From Trebonia sp. (GTDB lineage: Bacteria > Actinomycetota > Actinomycetes > Streptosporangiales > Streptosporangiaceae), in assembly GCA_030038035.1 (NCBI GenBank), contig JASHPP010000356.1:1-16999 (forward strand): a stretch of 16,999 bases of DNA. Direction: 5' to 3'. Below, piece by piece: positions 1-5,427 of this stretch. How positions within the stretch are numbered: position 1 is the first letter of the stretch; every line of letters begins with the position of its first letter. Under the pieces are notes generated by a model. That model did no database searches, was not told where the DNA came from, and saw only the letters and a program-made list of their open reading frames with translations. A program made the position numbers and the translations under genes.

Positions 1-197
1 GGCATCAGCCGGGCCTCGCCGTTGGACACCGGCTCGACCCCGCCCATGATCCTGAGCAGGGTGGACTTGCCGATGCCGTTCGGTCCGACGACACCGATTT
101 TCGCCCCTGGCAGGAAGCTCAGCGTGACGTCGTCGAGGACGACCTTGTCGCCGTGCGCCTTGCGGACACCGCGCAGGGTGTAAATGAACTCCGGCAT
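1..197 (-). CDS. ettA: Energy-dependent translational throttle protein EttA (ABC-F ATPase), N-terminal fragment
   Basis: Only the first ~65 residues are in the window; the gene continues past base 1. The product starts MPEFIYTLRGVRKAHGDKVV and continues with FLPGAKIGVVGPNGIGKSTL, which holds the Walker A motif of the first ABC domain. This opening is close to what I recall of EttA from other bacteria. EttA is a soluble ABC-F protein with two ATPase domains and no membrane part. It binds the ribosomal E site and gates entry into elongation according to the ATP/ADP ratio. The ATG at 197-195 is preceded by a GAGG-type ribosome site very close to the start. The gene lies 24 bases downstream of the diguanylate cyclase, with a small hairpin (204-217) between them, and may share its transcript. 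The call is strong despite truncation. Confidence 0.9.
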   Translation of the reverse strand, partial: MPEFIYTLRGVRKAHGDKVVLDDVTLSFLPGAKIGVVGPNGIGKSTLLRIMGGVEPVSNGEARLM

Positions 198-203
198 GTC
201 CTC

Positions 204-217
204 AAGCCTAGAGGCTT
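204..217 (-). promoter_or_regulatory. Short inverted repeat in the ettA leader
   Basis: AAGCC-TAGA-GGCTT forms a perfect 5-bp stem with a 4-base loop in the 24-base gap between the diguanylate cyclase stop codon and the ettA start. It sits just before the ettA ribosome-binding site. It could be a small leader hairpin or an operator half-site, or it could be chance. Confidence 0.25.
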
Positions 218-221
218 CCCG

Positions 222-1571
222 TCAGTGGCTGGTGTCGGGCGCGGCGTCGGCCGGGTCGTACAGGCATACCCGGTCCCGCCCGGTGTTCTTGGCGCGGTAC
301 AGGGCGAGGTCGGCGGCTGCAAGCAGCTCGAACTGGTCATTGCCGTGGCGGCCGAGCACCGCCACCCCGATCGAGATCGTGACGCACACCGCGGTGTCCC
401 CCACCGGGACCTTGAGCGCGCTCGCGCCGCGGCGGAGCCGTTCGGCGATCCGGCATGCCTCTTCGGCCTGGGTCTTCGGGAGGACGATGACGAACTCCTC
501 GCCGCCGAACCGGCCGACGAGGTCGGACTCGCGGACCTGCTGCCGCAGCTCGGCGGCGAGCGCGCGCAGCACCTCATCGCCAGTGAGGTGGCCGTGCGTG
601 TCGTTGACCTTCTTAAAGTGGTCGACGTCGGCGAGCAGCACCGCGACCGGCGCGCCGGCGCGCTGTGCCCGCGCGATCTCCACGTCGGCCTCGCGCTGCC
701 ACGCGACCGCGTTCAGCAGTCCGGTCTTGGCGTCCGTCCGCGCCGCCGCCTTGAGCTGCTGGTGCATGAGACTGCGCTGCAGCAGGACCACGGGCGGCAG
801 CGCGACGCACAGCAGCAGCGGGCTGAGCGCGCACGCGATCGTGACCAGGATGCCCACGCACGTCTCGGCCAGGTCAAGCAGCATCCGCTCGCGGTCCCAC
901 AACATGTCGGCCAGCTTGGCGCTGGGCTCGGCGAGCCGGGCGGCGACCGCGACGAGGCAGGTGTTGACCACGGCGAACACGATGGCGCACGCCACCGCGA
1001 CCGCCGCCTGCTGCGGCCTGGTGAACCACACGTGCGGCGGCGCGTACGTCAGCCAGCGGCTCGCCTCGCCCTGCTGCGCGATGGGGGTGAGCCACCGGAA
1101 CAGGATGGACGCGCAGGCCCCGGCCAGCCCCAGAGCCGCCGAACTGAACACCCGCCGGTAGACGGGAGTGCGGCCCACCCGCAGGAAGAGCAGCAGGCCC
1201 AGCACGGCGGGCGCGGCCAGCGCGTAGAACGGCGGCAGCAGGAGCGCCACCGGCAGCCACCACGCGGACAGCAGGTCCCTCGAAACGCCGGTGGGCTGGC
1301 CAAGCCGCCTGGTCGCCTCGATGCACACCGCGCCGCAGCCCATCAGCGCGACGAACAGCAGTATGTCCCCCGCGCGCAGCGGCGTCTTCCCGAGTTCCCA
1401 CCCCGCCAGGACCAGATAGGCGAGCAGCACCGCGGATAGGTAGCCGATCAGCGGCAGCGGCAGCGTGAGCAGCGGCCAGTACCACGGCCAGCGGACGAAC
1501 CGCCGGAACCCGCGCTGCCGCTGTCTAATCACGTCCTGGACTGCTGACATGCCTCCGCCTGTCGCTGCCAT
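222..1571 (-). CDS. Membrane-bound diguanylate cyclase (GGDEF domain)
   Basis: This 449-residue protein would make cyclic di-GMP from two GTP. The N-terminal ~270 residues hold about six hydrophobic segments (for example around residues 30-60, 75-95 and 105-135), so the sensor part is embedded in the membrane with no recognised extra domain. The C-terminal ~170 residues are a GGDEF domain. It has a metal-binding aspartate in ADVDHFKKVND, the active-site signature GGEEF at 356-360, and RESD at 347-350 exactly five residues before it. That RxxD is the classic inhibitory I-site, so the enzyme should be both active and product-inhibited. The chosen ATG at 1571 has GGGGAAG upstream. A second ATG at 1550 has its GGAGG too close to be preferred. 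The gene sits between ssb and ettA on the same strand. Its input signal cannot be read from the sequence. Confidence 0.9.
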   Translation of the reverse strand: MAATGGGMSAVQDVIRQRQRGFRRFVRWPWYWPLLTLPLPLIGYLSAVLLAYLVLAGWELGKTPLRAGDILLFVALMGCGAVCIEATRRLGQPTGVSRDLLSAWWLPVALLLPPFYALAAPAVLGLLLFLRVGRTPVYRRVFSSAALGLAGACASILFRWLTPIAQQGEASRWLTYAPPHVWFTRPQQAAVAVACAIVFAVVNTCLVAVAARLAEPSAKLADMLWDRERMLLDLAETCVGILVTIACALSPLLLCVALPPVVLLQRSLMHQQLKAAARTDAKTGLLNAVAWQREADVEIARAQRAGAPVAVLLADVDHFKKVNDTHGHLTGDEVLRALAAELRQQVRESDLVGRFGGEEFVIVLPKTQAEEACRIAERLRRGASALKVPVGDTAVCVTISIGVAVLGRHGNDQFELLAAADLALYRAKNTGRDRVCLYDPADAAPDTSH

Positions 1572-1716
1572 GACTTCCCCGACGTCCGATTCCGCCCAGC
1601 GCTGCAGGTAACTCTAGGTAACACAATAGATGCATCCCGTGCGCGCTGTGTGCAGAACCCGCATGTTGGGTGCCGCGCGTAGCCGATTAGTTGCCCCTAG
1701 TAATCTTCTGCTGCGT

Positions 1717-1750
1717 GCGGCACCCTGGTAATGCGCCTTCGGGGTGCTGC
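1717..1750 (-). terminator. Possible stem-loop after ssb
   Basis: GCGGCACCC (1717-1725) pairs with GGGTGCTGC (1742-1750) over 9 bp with one G-U pair and a 16-base loop, starting 4 bases beyond the ssb stop codon. No T-run follows on the minus strand. It would be a U-less terminator of the kind common in actinobacteria, or an mRNA 3' stabiliser. The rest of the 183-base gap (1572-1754) must hold the promoter of the diguanylate cyclase gene, but I cannot point to a convincing one. Confidence 0.35.
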
Positions 1751-1754
1751 GTCC

Positions 1755-2414
1755 TTACAGCGGCGCAGGCTCGCGGGCCGGCTCGCTGAAATCCCCGGCC
1801 AGGTCGGCGAAGGGGCTGTCATCGGCGGACTGGCCCTCGCCGGCATACTGCGGCGCTGGCGGGTCGTCAGGGCGGTCCGCCGCCGGTCCTGCCGCAAGAC
1901 CTCCGTCGTAACCCTCGTCGCCGGGCAGGCTGCCGTAGTCGTCCGGGCTGCCGGGAAACTCGCCATCTTCCAGGTCTTCGTCCGGCGCCATGTCATGCCG
2001 GATCGCCTCACCGTTCGCGAGGTCACGCGACGCGCTCGCCGGCACGTGCACTCCCCGGTTGAAGTGCGACCAGCCGAATGACAGGTCGTGCCCCACCGAC
2101 TCGGCCTCGATCTCGAGCTCGACCCTGGTGTGCTGCTGTTCGTCCACCCAGGTCCTGGTGCGGAACCTGCCGCGGACGAGAACCATGTCCCCCTTGCGCA
2201 GGGATCCCGTGACGTTCTCGGCGAGCTTGCGCCAGCAGGTCACGTTGTAGTAGGAGGTTTCGCCGTCGCGCCACTCCCCCGTCTGGCGATCCAGCCTGCG
2301 GGGCGTCGAGCCCACCCGGATGCGGGTGACCGGCGTCCTCGTCGACTTGGTGAAACTCAGCTTGGGCTCCGCCGTCACGTACCCCGACAGCACGATGTAG
2401 TTAGTCTGGCTCAT
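1755..2414 (-). CDS. ssb: Single-stranded DNA-binding protein (SSB family)
   Basis: A 219-residue protein. Residues 1-~115 form the SSB OB-fold, with recognisable stretches NYIVLSGYVTAEPKL, TSYYNVTCWRKLAENV and KGDMVLVRGRFRTRTW. The rest is a flexible tail rich in Asp, Glu, Gly and Pro. The protein coats single-stranded DNA during replication, repair and recombination. The tail ends in ...EPAREPAPL and lacks the usual acidic DDDxPF tip that recruits partner enzymes. This suggests it is the secondary SSB paralogue that many actinomycetes carry next to the essential one, but that is inference. The start is well supported: AAGGAG lies 8 bases before the ATG. It is divergent from the kinase gene across a 290-base gap containing DnaA-box-like sites, and upstream of the diguanylate cyclase on the same strand. 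Confidence 0.88.
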   Translation of the reverse strand: MSQTNYIVLSGYVTAEPKLSFTKSTRTPVTRIRVGSTPRRLDRQTGEWRDGETSYYNVTCWRKLAENVTGSLRKGDMVLVRGRFRTRTWVDEQQHTRVELEIEAESVGHDLSFGWSHFNRGVHVPASASRDLANGEAIRHDMAPDEDLEDGEFPGSPDDYGSLPGDEGYDGGLAAGPAADRPDDPPAPQYAGEGQSADDSPFADLAGDFSEPAREPAPL

Positions 2415-2532
2415 CGCCGTTCTCCTTGTTGAACTTGCTCAGCCGCTGTCGCACGCGTCCGGCACCCGCCGGCCGGTGTGCACTTTCACCGTGCCGGACC
2501 GCCCAACGCCCGGGTAAGCGCCATCCGCACCC

Positions 2533-2572
2533 TGTGGATAACCTGTCCGATTTGTCCACGACCTGTGGACAA
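2533..2572. promoter_or_regulatory. Cluster of three DnaA-box-like 9-mers
   Basis: TGTGGATAA at 2533-2541 is the exact reverse complement of the E. coli consensus TTATCCACA. TTGTCCACG at 2552-2560 is one base off the high-GC consensus TTGTCCACA. TGTGGACAA at 2564-2572 is the exact reverse complement of that consensus. Three sites in 40 bases in a GC-rich non-coding region are unlikely to be chance. They lie between divergent ssb and kinase genes and end 4 bases before the kinase -35 element, so DnaA could control either gene or be titrated here. Confidence 0.6.
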
Positions 2573-2576
2573 CGCC

Positions 2577-2605
2577 TTGCCAGCTGGGCCCGGATGCGGC
2601 ATAAT
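2577..2605 (+). promoter_or_regulatory. Sigma-70-type promoter for the kinase gene
   Basis: TTGCCA (2577-2582), a 17-base spacer and CATAAT (2600-2605) match the housekeeping consensus at 4/6 and 5/6 positions. The predicted transcript start near 2612 leaves a leader of about 90 bases before the ATG at 2705. The -35 element directly abuts the DnaA-box cluster. Confidence 0.55.
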
Positions 2606-2704
2606 GCCCGGCCGTGCGACCGGAACGCGGCCGACGGGCACCGGTGCCGGACGGGGACGCTGCGCCTGGCGGACACGCCAGGGGAGAGCCGCGGGGAAAA
2701 ACGA

Positions 2705-3295
2705 ATGGCGTCACCGTGGGGCGGCGTGTTAGGTTCCGACGTCGTGCGACGGGTGTCGGTGGTCGGAACCTCAGGCTCTGGCAAGTCCACGCTGGCCCGT
2801 CGGCTAGCCGCGATCCTGGGCGTGCCGTACCTGGAACTCGACGGGGTTAACCACCAGCACGGCTGGGAGCCACTGCCGAGGGAGGAATTCCGGCGGATCG
2901 TCGCGACGAAGGCGACCGCGGATGGCTGGGTTATCGACGGTAACTACAGCGCGGTGCAGCCGCTCGTCTGGGCGCGCGCGGACACCGTGGTGTGGCTCGA
3001 CCTGCCGAAGGCCGTCGTGATGCGGCAGGTCACCTGGCGGACGCTGCGGCGGGTGGCCGGACGTCAGGAGCTGTGGAACGGCAACCGCGAGCGCTGGGCG
3101 AATCTCCTCAGCTGGAACCCAGAAGAGTCGGTCATCTCCTGGGCCTGGCACAAGCACGCCGAGTACCGCGCCAGGTATTCCGCCGCCGCGAACGACCCGG
3201 CCAACGCCCACCTGCGGTTTGTCCGGCTGGCCAGCCGGCGCGACATCGGCAGCTTCCTCGACCAGGCTTGCCGCAGGCCCGCCAGCGCCGCCTAG
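2705..3295 (+). CDS. P-loop nucleoside/nucleotide-kinase-like protein (adenylate kinase-related)
   Basis: A 196-residue cytoplasmic protein with a Walker A motif GTSGSGKS at residues 21-28 and a Walker B-like VVWLDLP at 95-101. It also has the conserved pattern PYLELDGVNHQHGW, then DGWVIDGNY, seen in small AAA/adenylate-kinase-like ATPases often annotated as FlaR-type or topology-modulation proteins. It should bind ATP and may phosphorylate a small substrate, but the real substrate of this family is unknown to me. The reading frame stays open back to 2426. I place the start at the ATG of 2705 because the upstream part contains the DnaA-like sites and a promoter and gives unconserved sequence. 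A GTG at 2744, closer to the P-loop, is an alternative. It is divergent from ssb, and no clear terminator follows. Confidence 0.8.
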   Translation: MASPWGGVLGSDVVRRVSVVGTSGSGKSTLARRLAAILGVPYLELDGVNHQHGWEPLPREEFRRIVATKATADGWVIDGNYSAVQPLVWARADTVVWLDLPKAVVMRQVTWRTLRRVAGRQELWNGNRERWANLLSWNPEESVISWAWHKHAEYRARYSAAANDPANAHLRFVRLASRRDIGSFLDQACRRPASAA

Positions 3296-3301
3296 GCGCA
3301 A

Positions 3302-3318
3302 TGCCGGGGAGTTAGGGG
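3302..3318 (+). repeat. Putative left end of the IS relic (end-repeat copy 1)
   Basis: TGCCGGGGAGTTAGGGG lies 7 bases after the kinase stop codon and about 90 bases before the transposase relic, where an IS end would be expected. Its first 12 bases recur exactly in inverted orientation at 3959-3970, and 10 of them recur directly at 3835. Confidence 0.45.
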
Positions 3319-3389
3319 TTGCGGCCTGTTGTCAGGCGGCTTAGCGGAGGGGTATTTGCCGGATATGGCGGCGGGGGTCCGGTGAGACG

Positions 3390-3600
3390 GGTGCGGGCCA
3401 AGATGACCGTGCCTTTGGGGACTTCGGTTGCTTCGTGCTGGCGCTGGCGTTGTTCCCCCAGGGGGGTATCGCGGGGTCTGGGCAAAGCTGACTGATGCGC
3501 TGGCTGCGGTGCTCCCGGGCCTCTAAGCGCTGCGGGACCTGCGGCGGCGGGCCGCCGCCAGGCCGGTGAAGGCGCTGTCCGCGTCCGGGCGGCCGGCCGG
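3390..3600 (+). pseudogene. Decayed IS4-family transposase, N-terminal region
   Basis: One frame reads RVRAKMTVPLG...FVLALALFPQGG up to about 3467. A one-base shift within a run of G (3461-3466) then continues as YRGVWAKLTDALAAVLPGL. An in-frame TAA (3524-3526) follows, and after it ALRDLRRRAAARPVKAL. This order (hydrophobic FVLALALF, YRGVWAKLT, ALRDLRRR, PVKAL) is the N-terminal domain of actinobacterial IS4-type transposases as I recall them. The catalytic DDE region is not recognisable, so the element is deleted as well as frameshifted. The frameshift, the stop and the missing catalytic part make it inactive. Confidence 0.55.
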
Positions 3601-3834
3601 GACCGGAGTCTGCTGCGCTCAACGGACCCCGAAGGAGTCAGGCAGCAGATGCGGGCGCTGCCGGCTGCCAGATCGCCGTCAAACCGCCCAGCTCACGGTC
3701 ACCGGCCCCCGCGACATCCTCCCCGGCACCCCGGACCCGGCCGGCCAGATCGCCGTGCCGGCCCGGCCAGCTGCACGCCGATCACCGAAGTGACCACCGT
3801 CATCACCCCTACCAGAGCCGTGGGCTGGCCCCGA

Positions 3835-3970
3835 TGCCGGGGAGCTAAGGCAGCCGGGCCGTTGGCGCAGCTGGCCCGATACAGCCGGGCCGTTGGCGCA
3901 GCTGGCCCAATCACCAGGACACGCCGCCGACGGTCCTTGACCACTGCCCCCGGACCTCAACTCCCCGGCA
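3835..3970. mobile_element. 136-base MITE-like unit with imperfect terminal inverted repeats
   Basis: The left end TGCCGGGGAGCTAAGG (3835-3850) and right end CCTCAACTCCCCGGCA (3955-3970) are inverted repeats matching at 14 of 16 positions. The unit contains a 27-base tandem duplication and no coding capacity. The same end sequence occurs at 3302 next to the transposase relic, so this may be a non-autonomous derivative or the remaining right end of the same element. I see no convincing target-site duplication. Confidence 0.45.
3851..3908. repeat. 27-base direct repeat, two perfect copies
   Basis: Bases 3851-3877 and 3882-3908 are identical, starting CAGCCGGGCCGTTGG and ending CAGCTGGCCC, with a period of 31. 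Each copy can fold on itself (GGGCC-GTTG ... CAGC-GGCCC with one bulge), like REP-type elements. Two copies without a leader or cas genes do not suggest CRISPR. Confidence 0.8.
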
Positions 3971-4031
3971 GTGCGGCTAGGCCGCAACGCCCGCCGACCC
4001 CTGACCCCCGGCCCCTGACCCCCGGCCCCGG

Positions 4032-4961
4032 CTAAGCGGCTACCAGTTCGGAAGGCTCTGCGATGACGTCCACGAGCGCCCCATTCCGCATCACGGTGAT
4101 CGCCAGCGGACGCCCGATGGACTCGGCGAACATAAGCCGCTGCAGGTCCTGGGCGGTCGCGACCGCGTGCCCGCCGGCGGTCAGGAGCAGGTCCCCGGCG
4201 CGCAGCCCTGCCCGTTCGGCCGGTCCGCCGGCCACGACCGACGCGACCCGCAGCCCGGTGGCGCGGCCGCCGAGGCGGGGCCGCCACGCGGGGGCGACCG
4301 GCGCAGGCGCCACGACGAGCCCGAGGTAAGCCCGCCGCACTCGCCCCTCGCGCATCAGCGCTGACACGATCCGGCGGGTCGTGTCGTTGACCGGGACCGC
4401 GAGCCCGAGCCCCACCCCGGCCACGGCGGTGTTGATCCCGACCACGCGGGCGCGGGCGTCGGCGAGCGCGCCGCCTGAGTTGCCCGGGTTGAGCGCGGCG
4501 TCGGTCTGGATGACGTCTTCGATCAGCCCGTGCTGGCCCGCCGGCAGCGACCGGCCGAGGGCGCTGACCACGCCCGCGGTTACCGATCCCGCCAGCCCGA
4601 GCGGGTTGCCGACGGCGACGACCAGTTGCCCCACGACCAGGTGATCGGCTTCGCCGAGGACAGCAGGCGCGGGCGTATCGCCGCTCGCGCGCAGCACCGC
4701 CAGGTCGGACAACGGGTCCGCGCCCACCACCAGGAACGGCACGGAGGTCCCGTCCCAGAACGCCGCCGTCCCGCCGGTCGCCTGGCCGACGACGTGCGCA
4801 TTCGTGAGCAGGAACCCGTCCGTCGTAAACACGACCCCTGAGCCGAGGCTTTCCGCCGACCCGCGCCGGGGCACTCGCAGGCTCGCGACCTTCGGCGTGA
4901 GCTGCTCGGCCACGCCCGCCACGAGCTGCGAGTAGGCGTCGAGAGATTCCTTCTCCTCCAT
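4032..4961 (-). CDS. HtrA-like trypsin-fold serine protease with PDZ domain
   Basis: A 309-residue S1C-family protein. The catalytic triad is complete: His56 in TNAHVV, Asp86 in DPLSDLAVL and Ser162 in NPGNSGGAL. A PDZ domain occupies about residues 230-300 (GLRVASVVAGGPAERAGLRAGDLLLTAGG). It would cut misfolded or specific target proteins, with PDZ control of activity. Unlike typical DegP/HtrA proteins it has no signal peptide or membrane anchor, so it should act in the cytoplasm unless the start is wrong. No Shine-Dalgarno sequence precedes the ATG. A -10-like TGTAAT would place the transcript start on or next to the A of the ATG, which suggests leaderless translation. It is a single gene on the minus strand, divergent from the LysR-type regulator across a repeat-containing gap, with no obvious functional link to its neighbours. 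Confidence 0.9.
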   Translation of the reverse strand: MEEKESLDAYSQLVAGVAEQLTPKVASLRVPRRGSAESLGSGVVFTTDGFLLTNAHVVGQATGGTAAFWDGTSVPFLVVGADPLSDLAVLRASGDTPAPAVLGEADHLVVGQLVVAVGNPLGLAGSVTAGVVSALGRSLPAGQHGLIEDVIQTDAALNPGNSGGALADARARVVGINTAVAGVGLGLAVPVNDTTRRIVSALMREGRVRRAYLGLVVAPAPVAPAWRPRLGGRATGLRVASVVAGGPAERAGLRAGDLLLTAGGHAVATAQDLQRLMFAESIGRPLAITVMRNGALVDVIAEPSELVAA

Positions 4962-4967
4962 ACATTG

Positions 4968-4995
4968 ATTACATCATTACAGCGCAAGAACGCAA
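4968..4995 (-). promoter_or_regulatory. Promoter for a leaderless protease transcript
   Basis: On the minus strand TTGCGT (4995-4990), a 16-base spacer and TGTAAT (4973-4968, 5/6 match to TATAAT) lie so that transcription would begin at or beside the A of the protease ATG (4961). TGTAAT occurs twice, 8 bases apart. The sequence TGAT-TAC-ATCA (4966-4976) is also a small palindrome and could be an operator. This AT-rich patch stands out from the GC-rich surroundings. Confidence 0.45.
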
Positions 4996-5350
4996 ACTCC
5001 CGACGTGGCTGGGGCAGTGGCTGGCGTTGGGGCCTGCGCGCCGGCGGGTTCGCCCCGTTGGTGGTGGGGGCCCACACCGACACCGACACTAGGGTTGGCG
5101 CCGTTCTTGGTGATGGGGGCCCCACCGACACTAGGGCTGGCGTTGTGGGCCCCGCCGCTAATCCGGGGCCGGCGACCACGTCCCGGACCCCTCAGGCAAC
5201 GGCGACCGCGTCCCGGTCCCTCGGGAACGCGGCAATGGGGACCGACCACGCAATCCGGGCAAGTCGGGTGCCGGGGATGGAGCGGAAGGGCGAGGCGGCC
5301 GCGGGGCGCTCGGGCGGTGGAACCCGGGGCCTGTTGGAACGCCCGGCGGG
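4996..5350. repeat. Non-coding stretch with two families of short degenerate repeats
   Basis: The 20-mer CACCGACACTAGGGYTGGCG occurs at 5081-5100 and 5123-5142 with one difference, each copy preceded by a GGTGNTGGGGGCCC-type sequence. A second pair, GGCGACCRCGTCCCGGWCCC, lies at 5171-5190 and 5201-5220 with a 30-base period. Frames through this region give only low-complexity repeats and lack ribosome sites, so I call no gene here. Confidence 0.6.
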
Positions 5351-5407
5351 GCTGTCGTAACAGCAGCGTCAAGATGCGACCGCGAGATCTTGTCAGCGGG
5401 CCTGACA
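5351..5407. promoter_or_regulatory. Operator region of the LysR-type regulator: three inverted repeats
   Basis: Three perfect inverted repeats lie in series before the regulator gene: GCTGT-N4-ACAGC (5351-5364), CAAGAT-N11-ATCTTG (5370-5392) and TGTCAG-N5-CTGACA (5391-5407). The middle one has the T-N11-A geometry typical of LysR-type regulators. It overlaps the candidate -35 element, as expected for autoregulation. Confidence 0.45.
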
Positions 5408-5418
5408 CGACGTTGGAT
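5390..5418 (+). promoter_or_regulatory. Candidate promoter of the LysR-type regulator
   Basis: TTGTCA (5390-5395), a 17-base spacer and TTGGAT (5413-5418) form a weak sigma-70-like promoter. The predicted start near 5425 is almost on the ATG at 5428, so the transcript may be leaderless or nearly so. The only ribosome-site candidate is a weak AGGG. Confidence 0.3.
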
Positions 5419-5427
5419 AGGGACACC

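Larger units (their letters stand above)
3296..4031. other. 736-base gap with mobile-element debris and repeats, no intact gene
   Basis: Open frames here are short, overlapping and without ribosome sites or family resemblance, so I call no intact gene. The gap holds an IS4-type transposase relic, three copies of a TGCCGGGGAG-type end repeat, a 27-base tandem duplication (3851-3908) and a 14-base tandem duplication of CCTGACCCCCGGCC (4000-4027) just beyond the protease stop codon. Confidence 0.6.

Noticed and set aside
153..1439. Long plus-strand open frame (428 codons) across the diguanylate cyclase gene
   Set aside because: Antisense shadow of a GC-rich gene: Arg/Gly/His/Gln-rich with no domain, while the minus strand gives a clear GGDEF protein.
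2533..2572. Chromosomal replication origin
   Set aside because: Only three boxes and no dnaA, dnaN, AT-rich unwinding region or typical oriC neighbours.
2426..2704. Upstream extension of the kinase reading frame
   Set aside because: It contains the DnaA-like sites and a promoter and gives unconserved sequence; the P-loop is at normal distance from the ATG at 2705.
3851..3908. CRISPR array
   Set aside because: Only two repeats with a 4-base spacer, no cas genes and no leader.
3679..4965. Long minus-strand open frame overlapping the protease gene
   Set aside because: Low-complexity Arg/Gly/Ala product in another frame of the protease, which has an intact catalytic triad and PDZ domain.
5005..5427. 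N-terminal extension of the LysR-type regulator
   Set aside because: Low-complexity translation through repeats and operator palindromes; the helix-turn-helix is correctly placed from the ATG at 5428.
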